From: Scleromatobacter sp038243995
GTDB taxonomy: Bacteria > Pseudomonadota > Gammaproteobacteria > Burkholderiales > Burkholderiaceae_C
Direction: 5' to 3'
DNA length: 64,000 nt
Assembly (NCBI GenBank): GCA_038243995.1
Contig: JBBRTV010000007.1
Location: 1 to 64,000 of the forward strand
The notes beneath the pieces are model-generated. The model was not told where the DNA came from and did not search any database. It saw nothing but the letters and a program-made list of their open reading frames with translations. Below are positions 16,492 to 26,161 of this stretch, piece after piece. Every line of letters starts with the position of its first letter. Position 1 is the stretch's first letter. The translations under genes and the position numbers were made by a program.

Positions 16492-17862
16492 TCAGACGTG
16501 GAGCAGCAGGTGCTCGCGCTCCCACGGCGAGATCACCTTCATGAACTCGGCGTGCTCGATTTCCTTGATCTCGGTGTAGACCGTGACGAAGTCCTTGCCC
16601 AGCACGTCGTGCAGATCGGTCTCGTCGCGCAGCAATTGCAGCGCTTCGCCGAGGCTGCGCGGCAGCTGGTATTCGCCGAGGTAGGCGTCGCCCTTGCACT
16701 CGGCCGACGGATTGATCTTGTTCTTGATGCCGAGGTAGCCGCAGGCGAGCGTGGCGGCGATCGCCACGTAGGGGTTCGCATCCGCGCCGATCACGCGGTT
16801 CTCGATGCGGCGCGCCTGCGCCGTGGCGATGGGCGAGCGGATGCCGACGGTGCGGTTGTCGGTGCCCCACTGGATGTTGATCGGCGCCGCGGTGTGGCGC
16901 GCCAGCCGGCGATACGAGTTGACGTACGGGGCGAACAAGGCCATCGCGGCCGGGATGTAGCGCTGCAGGCCGCCGATGTACCAGAAGAATTCCTGGGTCG
17001 GGCTGCCGTCTGCGTTGCTGAAGATGTTCTTGCCGGTCACGGTGTCGACCACGCTCTGGTGCACGTGCATCGCGCTGCCAGGCTCGCCGGCGATCGGCTT
17101 GGCCATGAAGGTGGCGAACATGTTGTGGCGCAGCGCGGCCTCGCGCACCGTGCGCTTGAAGAAGAACACCTCGTCGGCGAGGCCCAGGGGCGCATCGTGG
17201 AAGAAGTTGATCTCCATCTGGCCGGCGCCGATCTCGTGGATCAGCGTGTCGACGTTGAGCTCCATCTTCGAGCAATAGTCGTAGACGTCCTCGAACAGCG
17301 GATCGAACTCGTTGACGGCGTCGATCGAGTAGGCCTGGCGCGAGGTCTCCGAGCGGCCGCTGCGGCCGATCGGCGGCTTCAGCGGCATGTCGGGATCCGT
17401 GTTGCGGGCGACCAGGTAGAACTCGAGTTCCGGTGCCACGATCGGGCTCCAGCCCTTCTGGGTGAACAGGTCGATCACGTTGCGCAGCACCGAGCGCGGT
17501 GCGAACGGGATCAGGTTGCCGTTCGAGTCGTAGCAATCGTGCAGCACCTGCGCGGTGGGGTCGGTCGCCCAGGGCACGATGCGCACCGTAGTCGGGTCGG
17601 GCCGCAGGTGCATGTCGCGGTCCGTGGGCGTGATGACGTCGTAGTACGGGCCTTCGGACGGGAATTCACCGGTCACGCCCATGGCCACGATCGCCTCGGG
17701 CAACCGCATGCCGCGGTCTTCGGTGAACTTCTCGCGCGGCAGGATCTTGCCGCGGGCGACGCCGGTCAGGTCGGGTACCAGGCATTCGATTTCGGTGACG
17801 CGGTGCTCGTCGAGCCAGCGTTCGAGGTCGGCGAAATTGGACAGTTCTCGGTTCTTGGACAT
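16492..17862 (-). CDS. puuA: gamma-glutamylputrescine synthetase (PuuA/SpuI-type)
   Basis: A 456-residue glutamine-synthetase-like ligase that couples putrescine to glutamate with ATP, the first step of the Puu pathway. It has the PuuA/SpuI features IECLVPDLTGVARGKILPRE near the N-terminus, APELEFYL, GAGQMEINF, GSAMHVHQSV, NSYRRL, TDNRTVGIRSP and GADANPYVAIAA, and ends with the family tail SPWEREHLLLHV. It lacks the GlnA adenylylation tyrosine loop. The start at 17862 has GAAAGA upstream. It is downstream of puuB and puuD in the same run. Confidence 0.92.
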   Translation of the reverse strand: MSKNRELSNFADLERWLDEHRVTEIECLVPDLTGVARGKILPREKFTEDRGMRLPEAIVAMGVTGEFPSEGPYYDVITPTDRDMHLRPDPTTVRIVPWATDPTAQVLHDCYDSNGNLIPFAPRSVLRNVIDLFTQKGWSPIVAPELEFYLVARNTDPDMPLKPPIGRSGRSETSRQAYSIDAVNEFDPLFEDVYDYCSKMELNVDTLIHEIGAGQMEINFFHDAPLGLADEVFFFKRTVREAALRHNMFATFMAKPIAGEPGSAMHVHQSVVDTVTGKNIFSNADGSPTQEFFWYIGGLQRYIPAAMALFAPYVNSYRRLARHTAAPINIQWGTDNRTVGIRSPIATAQARRIENRVIGADANPYVAIAATLACGYLGIKNKINPSAECKGDAYLGEYQLPRSLGEALQLLRDETDLHDVLGKDFVTVYTEIKEIEHAEFMKVISPWEREHLLLHV

Positions 17863-17956
17863 GGGATCTTTCGTGGAGTTCGGGTCGCGCGCCGAAGAGC
17901 ATCAAGCATCGATCGGGCCACGCGGTGGGTGAGTCGCAGGGGTCAGGCCGCCGACG

Positions 17957-18781
17957 TCACGGGTGGGGCCCCCGCAGTCCTTCCCGGTACTGTCGACACG
18001 CCTGGCCGAAAGCGGTCAGCATCTTCATCGATATGTCGTTGTCGGCAGCCTGCCACTCGGGGTGCCATTGCACGCAGAGGTTGAACCCTCTTGCATCGCG
18101 CACCGAGAAGGCCTCGACCACGCCGTCCGGGGCGCGCGCCTCGACGCGCAATCCCGCGCCGAGCCGGTTGACGGCCTGGCCATGGACCGAATTGACGTCG
18201 AACTTCTGCAGGCCGACGACCCGTTCGAGCACGCCGCCCGGTTCGACGAACACCTCGTGCGCGCTGCCGTATTGCACCGCCGCGGGGGCGCCGTCGGGCG
18301 CCCGGTGGTCGTGCTTGCCTTCGACGCGGTGCACCGCCTGGTGCAGCGAGCCGCCGAGGGCCACATTGGCTTCCTGCGTGCCGCGGCAGACCGTGAACAG
18401 CGGCAGCCCGAGGGCCAGGGCGCGCGCGATCAGCGGCAGCGTCCACGCGTCGCGCGCGGGGTCGAGCGGCAGCGAGAGGTCGAGCACGTCTTCGTCGAAA
18501 TGCGATGGGTGGACGTTGCTGGGCGAGCCGGTCAGCAACACGCCGTCGGCGATCGCGAGCAAGGCTTCCATCTCGAACGGATCGGCGTTGGGGATCACCA
18601 GCGGCAGGCAGCCGGCCAGGCGCACGGCGTCGATGTATTTCTTGCCGGCGATATGGTACGGATGCTCGCCCATCATCTTGTTGCAGGCGGGCACGAGCAC
18701 GAGCGGCCGGCGCGCGGCGGGGATGTCGCGCGCGGGGACGTTCGGTGCGGGATCGGGGAATGTGGGCGTGGCGGTGGTCAC
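17957..18781 (-). CDS. puuD: gamma-glutamyl-gamma-aminobutyrate hydrolase PuuD (class I GATase-like)
   Basis: A 274-residue hydrolase that splits gamma-glutamyl-GABA into GABA and glutamate. The catalytic triad is visible as Cys132 in FTVCRGTQEANVALGG and His240/Glu242 in QWHPEWQ. The N-terminal VPACNKMMGEHPYHIAGKKY is typical of PuuD/SpuA. The start codon is GTG at 18781, with GAAGGA 6 bp upstream, and it overlaps the puuB stop (GTGA), so the two are translationally coupled. The first 25 residues are a proline-rich extension before the conserved core. Confidence 0.92.
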   Translation of the reverse strand: MTTATPTFPDPAPNVPARDIPAARRPLVLVPACNKMMGEHPYHIAGKKYIDAVRLAGCLPLVIPNADPFEMEALLAIADGVLLTGSPSNVHPSHFDEDVLDLSLPLDPARDAWTLPLIARALALGLPLFTVCRGTQEANVALGGSLHQAVHRVEGKHDHRAPDGAPAAVQYGSAHEVFVEPGGVLERVVGLQKFDVNSVHGQAVNRLGAGLRVEARAPDGVVEAFSVRDARGFNLCVQWHPEWQAADNDISMKMLTAFGQACRQYREGLRGPHP

Positions 18782-20070
18782 AGCAGATCCTTCAATCGAT
18801 ACCAGGCCATGCCGAGCACCAGGGCAGGGGTGCGCAGCAGGGGCCCGCCGGGAAACGGGCGATGCTTCAGGCGGGCGAACAGGTCGAAGCGGCCGGCGTC
18901 GCCGGTCATCGCCTCGGCGACGAGGCGGCCCGCGAGGCCGGTCAGCGCCAGGCCGTGGCCCGAGAAGCCCTGGAGGTAGTACACATTGTTGGCGATGCGG
19001 CCGAAATCGGGCGCACGGTTCATCGTGATGTCGACGAAGCCGCCCCAGGCGTAATCGATCTTCGTCGACGCGAGCTGGGGGAAGGTCTCGACCATGCGCT
19101 TGCGCATGCTCTCCCGCAGGTTCGCCGGCGTCCTGGTGCTGTAGCTGACACGGCCGCCGTACAACATGCGCTGGTCGTTCGTCGGGCGGAAGTAGTCGAG
19201 CACGAAATCGGTGTCGCAGACGGCCGAGCGCGTCGGGATCAGGGCATCGGCGACTTCCGCGGCGATCGGCTCCGAACAGACGATGTACGTGCCGACCGGC
19301 ATGATGCGGCTCTCCAGCGTCGGCGCGACGTCCTGCAGGTACACGTTGCCCGCGAGCAGCGCGCGACCGGCGCGCACCTCGCCGGTGGCCGTGCCCAGGC
19401 GCACTTCGGAGCCCTGGACGAGGCTGGTCACCGCGCTGTTCTCGAAGATCCTGACGCCCGCGGACGCAGCCGCCCGCGCGAGGCCCAGGCAGTACTTGAG
19501 CGGGTGCAGGTGACCCGAGAGCGGGTCGTGGATGCCGCTGTGATAGCGCGGGCTGGCGATCCAGTCGCCGATGTCGGCGTGCGGCACGCGCGTCAGCGGA
19601 TAGCCGTAGACCTTCTCGGTGCGATCGGCCCACTCGGACAGCTCGGCGCCCTTGCGCGCACTGGTGGCGACGCCCAGGAAGCCGTTGCGCCAGTCGCAGG
19701 CGATGTCGTACCTGGCGATGCGCTGGCGCAGCATGTCCAGTGCCTCGATCGTCATGTCCCAGATCCGGCGCGAATCCTCGATCCCGAGCTGCCCTTCGAT
19801 GACGTCTTGTCCGCAGGCCAGTCCGTGGATGGCCTGGCCGCCGTTGCGTCCGCTCGCGCCCCAGCCGATCTCGCGTGCCTCCAGCACGACGACGTCGAGT
19901 CCGCGTTCCGCGAGTTCCAGTGCTGCGCTGAGGCCGGCGAAGCCGCCGCCGACGATGGCCACGTCGCAGCGGATCGCGCCCGCGAGCGGGGCATGATGCT
20001 GCGAGCGGGTCGCCGTCGCGGCGTAGTACGAATGGCGCGACAGGTCGCGATCGGACTCGAGGAAGTTCAT
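18778..20070 (-). CDS. puuB: gamma-glutamylputrescine oxidase PuuB (FAD-dependent, DAO family)
   Basis: A 430-residue flavoprotein, close to the 426 residues of E. coli PuuB and collinear with it. The FAD dinucleotide site is CDVAIVGGGFAGLSAALELA, followed by VVVLEAREIGWGASGRNGGQ. C-terminal motifs LDYFRPTNDQRMLYGGRVSY, QGFSGHGLALTGLAGRL and RPFPGGPLLRTP also match. It oxidises gamma-glutamylputrescine to the aldehyde, with release of ammonia and hydrogen peroxide. It overlaps puuD by four bases. The gap upstream (20071-20191) shows no recognisable signal. Confidence 0.92.
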   Translation of the reverse strand: MNFLESDRDLSRHSYYAATATRSQHHAPLAGAIRCDVAIVGGGFAGLSAALELAERGLDVVVLEAREIGWGASGRNGGQAIHGLACGQDVIEGQLGIEDSRRIWDMTIEALDMLRQRIARYDIACDWRNGFLGVATSARKGAELSEWADRTEKVYGYPLTRVPHADIGDWIASPRYHSGIHDPLSGHLHPLKYCLGLARAAASAGVRIFENSAVTSLVQGSEVRLGTATGEVRAGRALLAGNVYLQDVAPTLESRIMPVGTYIVCSEPIAAEVADALIPTRSAVCDTDFVLDYFRPTNDQRMLYGGRVSYSTRTPANLRESMRKRMVETFPQLASTKIDYAWGGFVDITMNRAPDFGRIANNVYYLQGFSGHGLALTGLAGRLVAEAMTGDAGRFDLFARLKHRPFPGGPLLRTPALVLGMAWYRLKDLL

Positions 20071-20191
20071 AAATCGTGCGCTAGGCAGGCCTTTTCGGGG
20101 CGGGCGGTGCGCTCGTTTCGGGAGCGACGCCGGCCATGGGTCGATGGGGGGAGCGAACGGCGCGCTCGATCGGGCGGTCGGGTGGCGAAAC

Positions 20192-21499
20192 TCAGGCGGC
20201 GCGGCGAATCGCCTTGCCGAGAGTGTCGATCAACTGGTCGATCTGCGGACGCTCGATGATGAGCGGGGGCGACAGTGCCACGATGTCACCTGTCGTGCGG
20301 ACGAGCACGCCTTGTTCGTAGCAGTCGAGGAAGATGTCGAACGCGCGCTTGGTGGGCGCCCCGTCGATCGGCTTGAGCTCGACGCCACCCACCAGCCCGA
20401 TGTTGCGGACGTCGATGACGTTGGGGAAGTCCTTGAGCGAATGCAGGCCTTCGGCGAAATAGTTGCCGAGCTCGGCGGCGCGCGTCAGCAGGCCCTCGTC
20501 GGCGTAGGTCTCGAGCGTCGCGAGGCCGGCCGCGCAGGCGAGCGGGTGGGCGGAATACGTGTAGCCGTGGAAGAATTCGATGAGGTGTTCCGGGCCGTTC
20601 ATGAAGGCGTCGTGGACGAATTGCCGGGCGATCACCGCGCCCATCGGCACCGCGCCGTTGGTCAGGCCCTTGGCGACCGTCATCAGGTCGGGCGTGACGC
20701 CGAAAGTCTGCGCCGCGAAGGGCTGGCCGGTGCGGCCGAACCCGGTGATGACCTCGTCGAAGATCAGCAGGATGCCGTGCTTGTCGCAGATCTCGCGCAG
20801 GCGCTGCAGGTAGCCCTGCGGCGGGATCAGGACGCCGGTCGAGCCGGCGACCGGCTCCACGATCACGGCGGCGATCGTGGACGGGTCGTGCAGCGCGCAC
20901 AGGCGCTCGAGGTCGTCGGCCAGTTCGGCGCCGTGGGCCGGCTGGCCGACAGTGAAGGCGTTGCGGGCGAGGTCGTGCGTGTGGCGGATGTGGTCGACGC
21001 CGCCCAGCATGTTGCCGAACATCTTGCGGTTGGCGACCATGCCGCCGACGGAGATCCCGCCGAAGTTGACGCCGTGGTAGCCGCGCTCGCGGCCGATGAG
21101 GCGCGTCCGGTGGCCTTCGCCGCGCACGCGGTGGTAGGCGAGCGCCATCTTCAGCGCGGTCTCGACCGACTCCGAGCCGGAGTTGGTGAAGAAGACGCGG
21201 TTCATGTCTCCCGGCGCCAGCTCGGCGACCTGCTGCGCGAGCTGGAACGCCTTCGGGTGCGCCATCTGGAACGGCGGCGCGAAATCGAGTTCGGCCGTCT
21301 GCTTCTGGATCGCCTCGACGATCCTGCTCCGGGCGTGGCCCGCATTGACGCACCAGAGGCCGGCGATGCCGTCGAGCACCTGGCGGCCCTCGTCCGTCCA
21401 GAAATGCATGCCCGACGCCTTGGTGAACAGACGCGGCGCCTTCTTGAACTGGCGGTTCGCGGTGAAGGGCATCCAGTAGGCGTCTAGATCGGTCTGCAT
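20192..21499 (-). CDS. class III omega-aminotransferase (beta-alanine/GABA:pyruvate type)
   Basis: A 435-residue PLP enzyme, first gene of the polyamine run. It begins LDAYWMPFTANRQFKKAPRL, the typical start of omega-amino acid:pyruvate aminotransferases. Other motifs are FFTNSGSESVETALKMAL, GRERGYHGVNFGGISVGG, DEVITGFGRTGQPFA and the PLP lysine in MTVAKGLTNGAVPMGA. It likely removes the amino group from GABA or beta-alanine made from putrescine or spermidine, feeding succinate or malonate semialdehyde. AGGAA lies 6 bp upstream of the ATG at 21499. It is divergent from the Lrp-type regulator. The exact substrate cannot be told from sequence. Confidence 0.88.
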   Translation of the reverse strand: MQTDLDAYWMPFTANRQFKKAPRLFTKASGMHFWTDEGRQVLDGIAGLWCVNAGHARSRIVEAIQKQTAELDFAPPFQMAHPKAFQLAQQVAELAPGDMNRVFFTNSGSESVETALKMALAYHRVRGEGHRTRLIGRERGYHGVNFGGISVGGMVANRKMFGNMLGGVDHIRHTHDLARNAFTVGQPAHGAELADDLERLCALHDPSTIAAVIVEPVAGSTGVLIPPQGYLQRLREICDKHGILLIFDEVITGFGRTGQPFAAQTFGVTPDLMTVAKGLTNGAVPMGAVIARQFVHDAFMNGPEHLIEFFHGYTYSAHPLACAAGLATLETYADEGLLTRAAELGNYFAEGLHSLKDFPNVIDVRNIGLVGGVELKPIDGAPTKRAFDIFLDCYEQGVLVRTTGDIVALSPPLIIERPQIDQLIDTLGKAIRRAA

Positions 21500-21631
21500 G
21501 AGTCGGTTCCTGGTCGGGGGCCTGCTTTGTCATCACGCTTTCACGAGAGCAACTCAGGCAACGACTCGACTGTAGCCGGGAGCCCGCGCAATGTGCGTGC
21601 GCGTTGACGCAGGGTAAGCCCGCGTAAACGC

Positions 21632-21650
21632 AATATCATGCGAAGATATT
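21632..21650. promoter_or_regulatory. AT-rich palindrome in Lrp/polyamine divergent promoter region
   Basis: AATATC-N7-GATATT is a perfect inverted repeat 18 bp upstream of the Lrp-family start codon, within the 169-bp divergent region 21500-21668. It is notably AT-rich against the local background. Lrp/AsnC proteins usually bind such short dyads near their own gene, so it is a candidate autoregulatory operator that could also act on the polyamine run. No confident -35/-10 pair was identified. Confidence 0.45.
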
Positions 21651-21668
21651 CAAAACGATTCGAAGCTT

Positions 21669-22163
21669 ATGCGCCAAATCCCGAAATCTCTGCAATTGGA
21701 TGCGATCGACCGTGGCATTTTGAGCGAGCTTCAAAACGACGGCAGGCTGTCCAATGTCGAGCTCGCGCAGCGTGTCCATCTGTCGCCGTCGGCGTGCCTG
21801 AGGCGCGTCAAGCAACTGGAGGACACCGGTGTCATCGCCGGCTATGTGGCCCTGCTCAATCCCAAGCTGATCGGCCAGAGCGGCATCTGTTTCACCATCA
21901 TCAACCTCGCGACGATGAGCAACGCGCTCCTCGAATCGTTCGAGGAAGCGGTGCTGGAGGCCCCGGAGATCCTCGACTGCTACTACGTGGCCGGCGCCAA
22001 CGACTATCTGATCCGGTTCGCGTACCGCGACGCCGAAGACCTGGAGCGTTTCCACACCGAGGTGCTGATGCGACTGCCCGGCGTGGAACGCTCGAATTCG
22101 ATGCTGGTCTTGCGCACCGTGAAGAAGACGACGGCGCTGCTGCTCCAGGAACAACGATCGTGA
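21669..22163 (+). CDS. Lrp/AsnC family transcriptional regulator
   Basis: A 164-residue feast/famine regulator. An N-terminal winged helix-turn-helix (LDAIDRGILSELQNDGRLSNVELAQRV then LSPSACLRRVKQLEDTGVI, split here) is followed by the RAM ligand domain from about residue 68, with CYYVAGANDYLIRF as the conserved core. It is divergent from the polyamine catabolic run and is the only regulator gene beside it. In other bacteria this operon is run by PuuR, which is absent from the window, so this protein is the likely local controller and its ligand may be an amino acid or polyamine product. Confidence 0.9.
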   Translation: MRQIPKSLQLDAIDRGILSELQNDGRLSNVELAQRVHLSPSACLRRVKQLEDTGVIAGYVALLNPKLIGQSGICFTIINLATMSNALLESFEEAVLEAPEILDCYYVAGANDYLIRFAYRDAEDLERFHTEVLMRLPGVERSNSMLVLRTVKKTTALLLQEQRS

Positions 22164-22221
22164 CAGGACGGCTGCCGAAGAGGCCGCGACGCGCGCGCGT
22201 TCGGCCCGGCGGCACCGCTGC

Positions 22222-22767
22222 TCAGTTCAGCGTCGACCTGGGGGCCTCGCTCTTGGCGCGACGCATCTCGGCGCCCTGGATCTGCACGTCTGCCGAGGCC
22301 CGTGCCGCCGGATAGACCAGACCCTTCTCGAGCGCGAGATGTTCCAGCAGGAGCGCGGCATAGACGTCGGCCGAGTGGCGCAGCATGTCGATGTCGTAGC
22401 CGCCGAAGCCCTCGGCCACGGGTTGCAGCTGGGCCAGCAGTTCGCGCCAGTTCTCTTCCAGCCAGCCGTGATCCTGACGCAGCCGGTCGACGTTGGTCTC
22501 GATGACCTCGTCACCGCGTCCGACGATCAGCGGGAAGACCTGCCTGTCGACGTCCAGGTGGTGCTGGCGCGCGGTGCCGGAGAAGAAATCGATGATGGAG
22601 CGTGCATGGTCGCGCGCCCAGTTGTCCCAGCCGCGATCCTCCATGTGGTTGACGAGGCCCTGCAGCTCGGCGAGCCAGTAGCGCATCTGCTCGTGGGTAG
22701 CGTCGAAACGGTCGAGTACCGGCAGGGCGCCGGCAACGGGGATGTCGGTCGAACGAGATTCGGTCAC
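22222..22767 (-). CDS. hemerythrin-like (HHE) domain protein
   Basis: A 181-residue four-helix protein. GTG at 22767 is chosen as start because GAGGAG lies 6 bp upstream. Helix-spaced metal ligands are seen: HEQMRYWL near the N-terminus, HHLDVDRQVFP, QDHGWLEENW and LLEHLALEKGLVYP. Such HHE proteins bind a di-iron centre and act in oxygen, nitric-oxide or iron handling. It is convergent with the Lrp gene and co-directional with speB, about 100 bp downstream. Its exact role is not apparent. Confidence 0.82.
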   Translation of the reverse strand: MTESRSTDIPVAGALPVLDRFDATHEQMRYWLAELQGLVNHMEDRGWDNWARDHARSIIDFFSGTARQHHLDVDRQVFPLIVGRGDEVIETNVDRLRQDHGWLEENWRELLAQLQPVAEGFGGYDIDMLRHSADVYAALLLEHLALEKGLVYPAARASADVQIQGAEMRRAKSEAPRSTLN

Positions 22768-22872
22768 GGCCAGCTCCTCGAAGAAATGAGTCCGCCGAAT
22801 TGGTGAACCAGGGGGTGCGGCTTCAGCATCGCATGGCATCCCGGAGTGCGCAAGACTCCCCGGCGAAAAGTT

Positions 22873-23799
22873 TTACGAGTGCAAGGCCTTGACGCGTCCC
22901 GACAGGTAAGTCCAGGCGATCTGCGCCGCCGCGAGCGAGGTGAGCTCGTGGTGGTCGTAGACCGGCGCCACCTCGACGCAATCCATGCCGACGAAGGGCA
23001 GGGCGGCGAGCTCCTCGATGAGCGTGAATGCCTGCGCCGTGCTCAGCCCGCCGGGCTCCGGGGTGCCGGTGCCGGGGGCGAAGGCCGGGTCGAGGCAGTC
23101 GATGTCGAAGCTGAGGTAGAGCGGCGGCCGGTCGTTGGCGAGCCAGCGCTCGTGGATCCGGTCGACGAAGGGCGCGAGCTGCGCGGGGCTCGCCAGGCCG
23201 CGCAGGTCGCGCGCCGTGAAGATGAGGCCGCCCTGGTCGCGCACGTACTCGCGCGCCTGCCGGTCACCGGCGGAGCGGATGCCGAACTGCGTCATGCACT
23301 CGCGCACGACCAGTCCCTCCTCGATCGCTTCGTAGACCCAGGTGCCGTGGCCGCTGGGTTCGCCGAAGTGATCCGTCCAGGTGTCGCAGTGGGCATCGAA
23401 ATGCACGACGCCCAGCGGGCGCCCGAAGTGCTTGCGATAGGCGCGCAGCAGCGGCAGGGTGATCGAGTGGTCGCCCCCGAGCCAGAGCATGTGGTGCGCG
23501 GCAATCAGTGGCGCGACCTGGGCGGGCAGCGCTTCGCGCATGCCTGCGAGGCTGGTGTTCGGCAGCGCCAGGTCGCCCGCGTCGCCGAGGTGCGGCGTCG
23601 GCGAGACGTCGAAGTAGGGATGGGTCGCGTCGCACAGCATGTTGCTCGCGGTGCGGATCGCGCGCGGCCCGAAACGGGCCCCGGGGCGATTGGTGACGGC
23701 GCCGTCCCAGCAGACGCCGGCGACGGCGAAGAGGTGTTCGGGAGTGGCCTTGGCGGCGCCGAGGAAGCCGGCGTGCGTGAGGTAGGGGAAGGCGGTCAT
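22873..23799 (-). CDS. speB: agmatinase / ureohydrolase SpeB
   Basis: A 308-residue manganese ureohydrolase. Metal ligands are visible: His111 in LGGDHSITLPLLRA, Asp135/His137/Asp139 in VVHFDAHCDT, and Asp232/Asp234 in SFDIDCLDPAFAPGTGTPE. The line-up of LGDAGDL, HFGEPSGHGTW and CVEVAPVYD follows E. coli SpeB, so agmatine to putrescine plus urea is the best call; guanidinobutyrase is an alternative. The start at 23799 has AAGGG 5 bp upstream. Its place next to the polyamine island suggests that putrescine made here can feed SpuC and PuuA. Confidence 0.88.
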   Translation of the reverse strand: MTAFPYLTHAGFLGAAKATPEHLFAVAGVCWDGAVTNRPGARFGPRAIRTASNMLCDATHPYFDVSPTPHLGDAGDLALPNTSLAGMREALPAQVAPLIAAHHMLWLGGDHSITLPLLRAYRKHFGRPLGVVHFDAHCDTWTDHFGEPSGHGTWVYEAIEEGLVVRECMTQFGIRSAGDRQAREYVRDQGGLIFTARDLRGLASPAQLAPFVDRIHERWLANDRPPLYLSFDIDCLDPAFAPGTGTPEPGGLSTAQAFTLIEELAALPFVGMDCVEVAPVYDHHELTSLAAAQIAWTYLSGRVKALHS

Positions 23800-23939
23800 C
23801 CAGACCCTTCGGGCAATCGAAAGCGTCAGCGCCTTGGCCGTCCTGAGGCGGGCTGAGCACGAATCATAAGGGACGCGACGGATGCCCCGGGCCCGCACCG
23901 GTTCCGGTGCGGCCAGCATTTCACATCAAGCAAAACGCA

Positions 23940-24017
23940 TTTCACAATGCAAAATAAAACCATGCTGCAACGCAACAAGATTTTTCATGATGAAAAGTAC
24001 GATGCCGCATTGTGAAA
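23940..24017. promoter_or_regulatory. spaced inverted 11-mers upstream of aceA
   Basis: TTTCACAATGC at 23940-23950 and its exact reverse complement GCATTGTGAAA at 24007-24017 face each other with centres 67 bp apart, between six and seven helical turns. A related CATTTCAC lies at 23917-23924. Such a pair suggests two binding sites for one dimeric or looping regulator of aceA. No regulator gene is adjacent. Confidence 0.5.
23982..23996. promoter_or_regulatory. perfect palindrome TTTTCAT-G-ATGAAAA
   Basis: A 15-bp perfect dyad centred on 23989, lying between the two inverted 11-mers. It shares the TTTCA core with them. It is a candidate operator in the aceA promoter region. Confidence 0.45.
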
Positions 24018-24042
24018 CTTATGTCGCAAGTCGTTGATAACA

Positions 24043-24072
24043 TTGATGCTAATCTTTAGTCTTATATAAGAC
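24043..24072 (+). promoter_or_regulatory. candidate aceA promoter overlapped by palindrome
   Basis: TTGATG at 24043-24048 and TATAAG at 24065-24070 form a plausible -35/-10 pair with a 16-bp spacer. The -10 box lies inside a perfect 14-bp palindrome, GTCTTATATAAGAC at 24059-24072. A protein bound there would block the promoter, which would suit a glyoxylate-shunt gene repressed on good carbon sources. The leader to the ATG would be about 80 nt. Confidence 0.4.
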
Positions 24073-24159
24073 ACAAGTCTTCCAATTCTGTGACGGCAGC
24101 GTTACGCTAGAGCCATCGAATTCGTCCTTTCCCTCTTCACCGCTCACGAAGGAATCACC

Positions 24160-25458
<1,299 letters not shown>

Positions 25459-25515
25459 GCGGTCACACGCGCAGTCGGTCTCGCTGGCGAGATCGACTGC
25501 GCGATGACGTCGACG

Positions 25516-25551
25516 AAAACCCGTCCGGATTGAGCATCGGGCGGGTTTTTT
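25516..25551 (+). terminator. rho-independent terminator of aceA
   Basis: AAAACCCG and CGGGTTTT arms, strengthened by CCG/CGG inside, flank a loop near TTGAGCAT. A run of six T follows at about 25546-25551. It lies some 57 bp past the aceA stop and just before the end of the convergent TPR gene; the A-run on the other side would let it also act for that gene. Confidence 0.88.
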
Positions 25552-25555
25552 CTTG

Positions 25556-26107
25556 TCAGCGCGGGTGCGGCGACGGCGGGACGCCGTGCTCGGCGATATG
25601 ACGCGCGTTGGCCGCCATCGACCGGTTGTAGCGCGTCAGGTGCGGCGCCAGCGTCTCCAGTGCGAGCGCCGCCGCCGCGACCGCCTTGCCCTGGGCCAGC
25701 CACGTGAATGCGAGGACGGCGCGCACTTCGTCGTGCAGCGGTGCGCCCGGGCCGGCGCCCTGGCAGCGTTCGAGTTGCGCGAGCAGGAGCTGTTCGCTCT
25801 CTTCGAGTCGCCCGAGGATGCGCAGCGTGCTGCCCAGCTGGATGCTGGCGCGCGCGTGCCGGAACGGATCCAGACCGCCGGTGGCCAGCGCGGCACGGTA
25901 GAGCGGCTCGGCGCCGTCCTCGATGCCCGCGGTGTCGCGCGCGCTGGCGCGCTCGAACAGCGCGGCGGCGTCGTCGGCCGGGCGTTCGCTGGCGAGCGCG
26001 TCGGCGGTGCGCACGAGTTCCTGCGGCGTCAGCGTGTCGGCGATCTTCCAGAAGGCGGCGACGCGGGCTTCCCAGTCGGTGGTGGCATCGGCGCCAAGGT
26101 CGTTCAT
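25556..26107 (-). CDS. TPR-like hypothetical protein
   Basis: A 183-residue cytoplasmic protein made of alanine- and leucine-rich helix pairs. Stretches such as DDAAALFERASARDTAG and HARASIQLGSTLRILGRLEE resemble tetratricopeptide repeats, about three to four in all. No signal peptide or catalytic motif is seen. The start at 26107 is the only reasonable ATG but has no clear ribosome site. It is convergent with aceA and follows the lipocalin gene by 54 bp. It may scaffold other proteins; no specific role can be given. Confidence 0.7.
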   Translation of the reverse strand: MNDLGADATTDWEARVAAFWKIADTLTPQELVRTADALASERPADDAAALFERASARDTAGIEDGAEPLYRAALATGGLDPFRHARASIQLGSTLRILGRLEESEQLLLAQLERCQGAGPGAPLHDEVRAVLAFTWLAQGKAVAAAALALETLAPHLTRYNRSMAANARHIAEHGVPPSPHPR

Positions 26108-26161
26108 GCGAGCATCGTACCGCCCGGGCGGGTGGCGGCGGGCGCGACGGACGGGCCGCGC

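Larger units (their letters stand above)
23800..24159. promoter_or_regulatory. 360-bp divergent regulatory region of speB and aceA
   Basis: No gene is seen here. The part from about 23915 to 24090 is far more AT-rich than its surroundings and is full of dyads, listed separately. Also present is GCACCGG-TT-CCGGTGC at 23895-23910, a 7-bp GC-rich hairpin in the speB leader direction. The aceA ribosome site GAAGGAA ends about 5 bp before the ATG at 24160. Confidence 0.6.
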
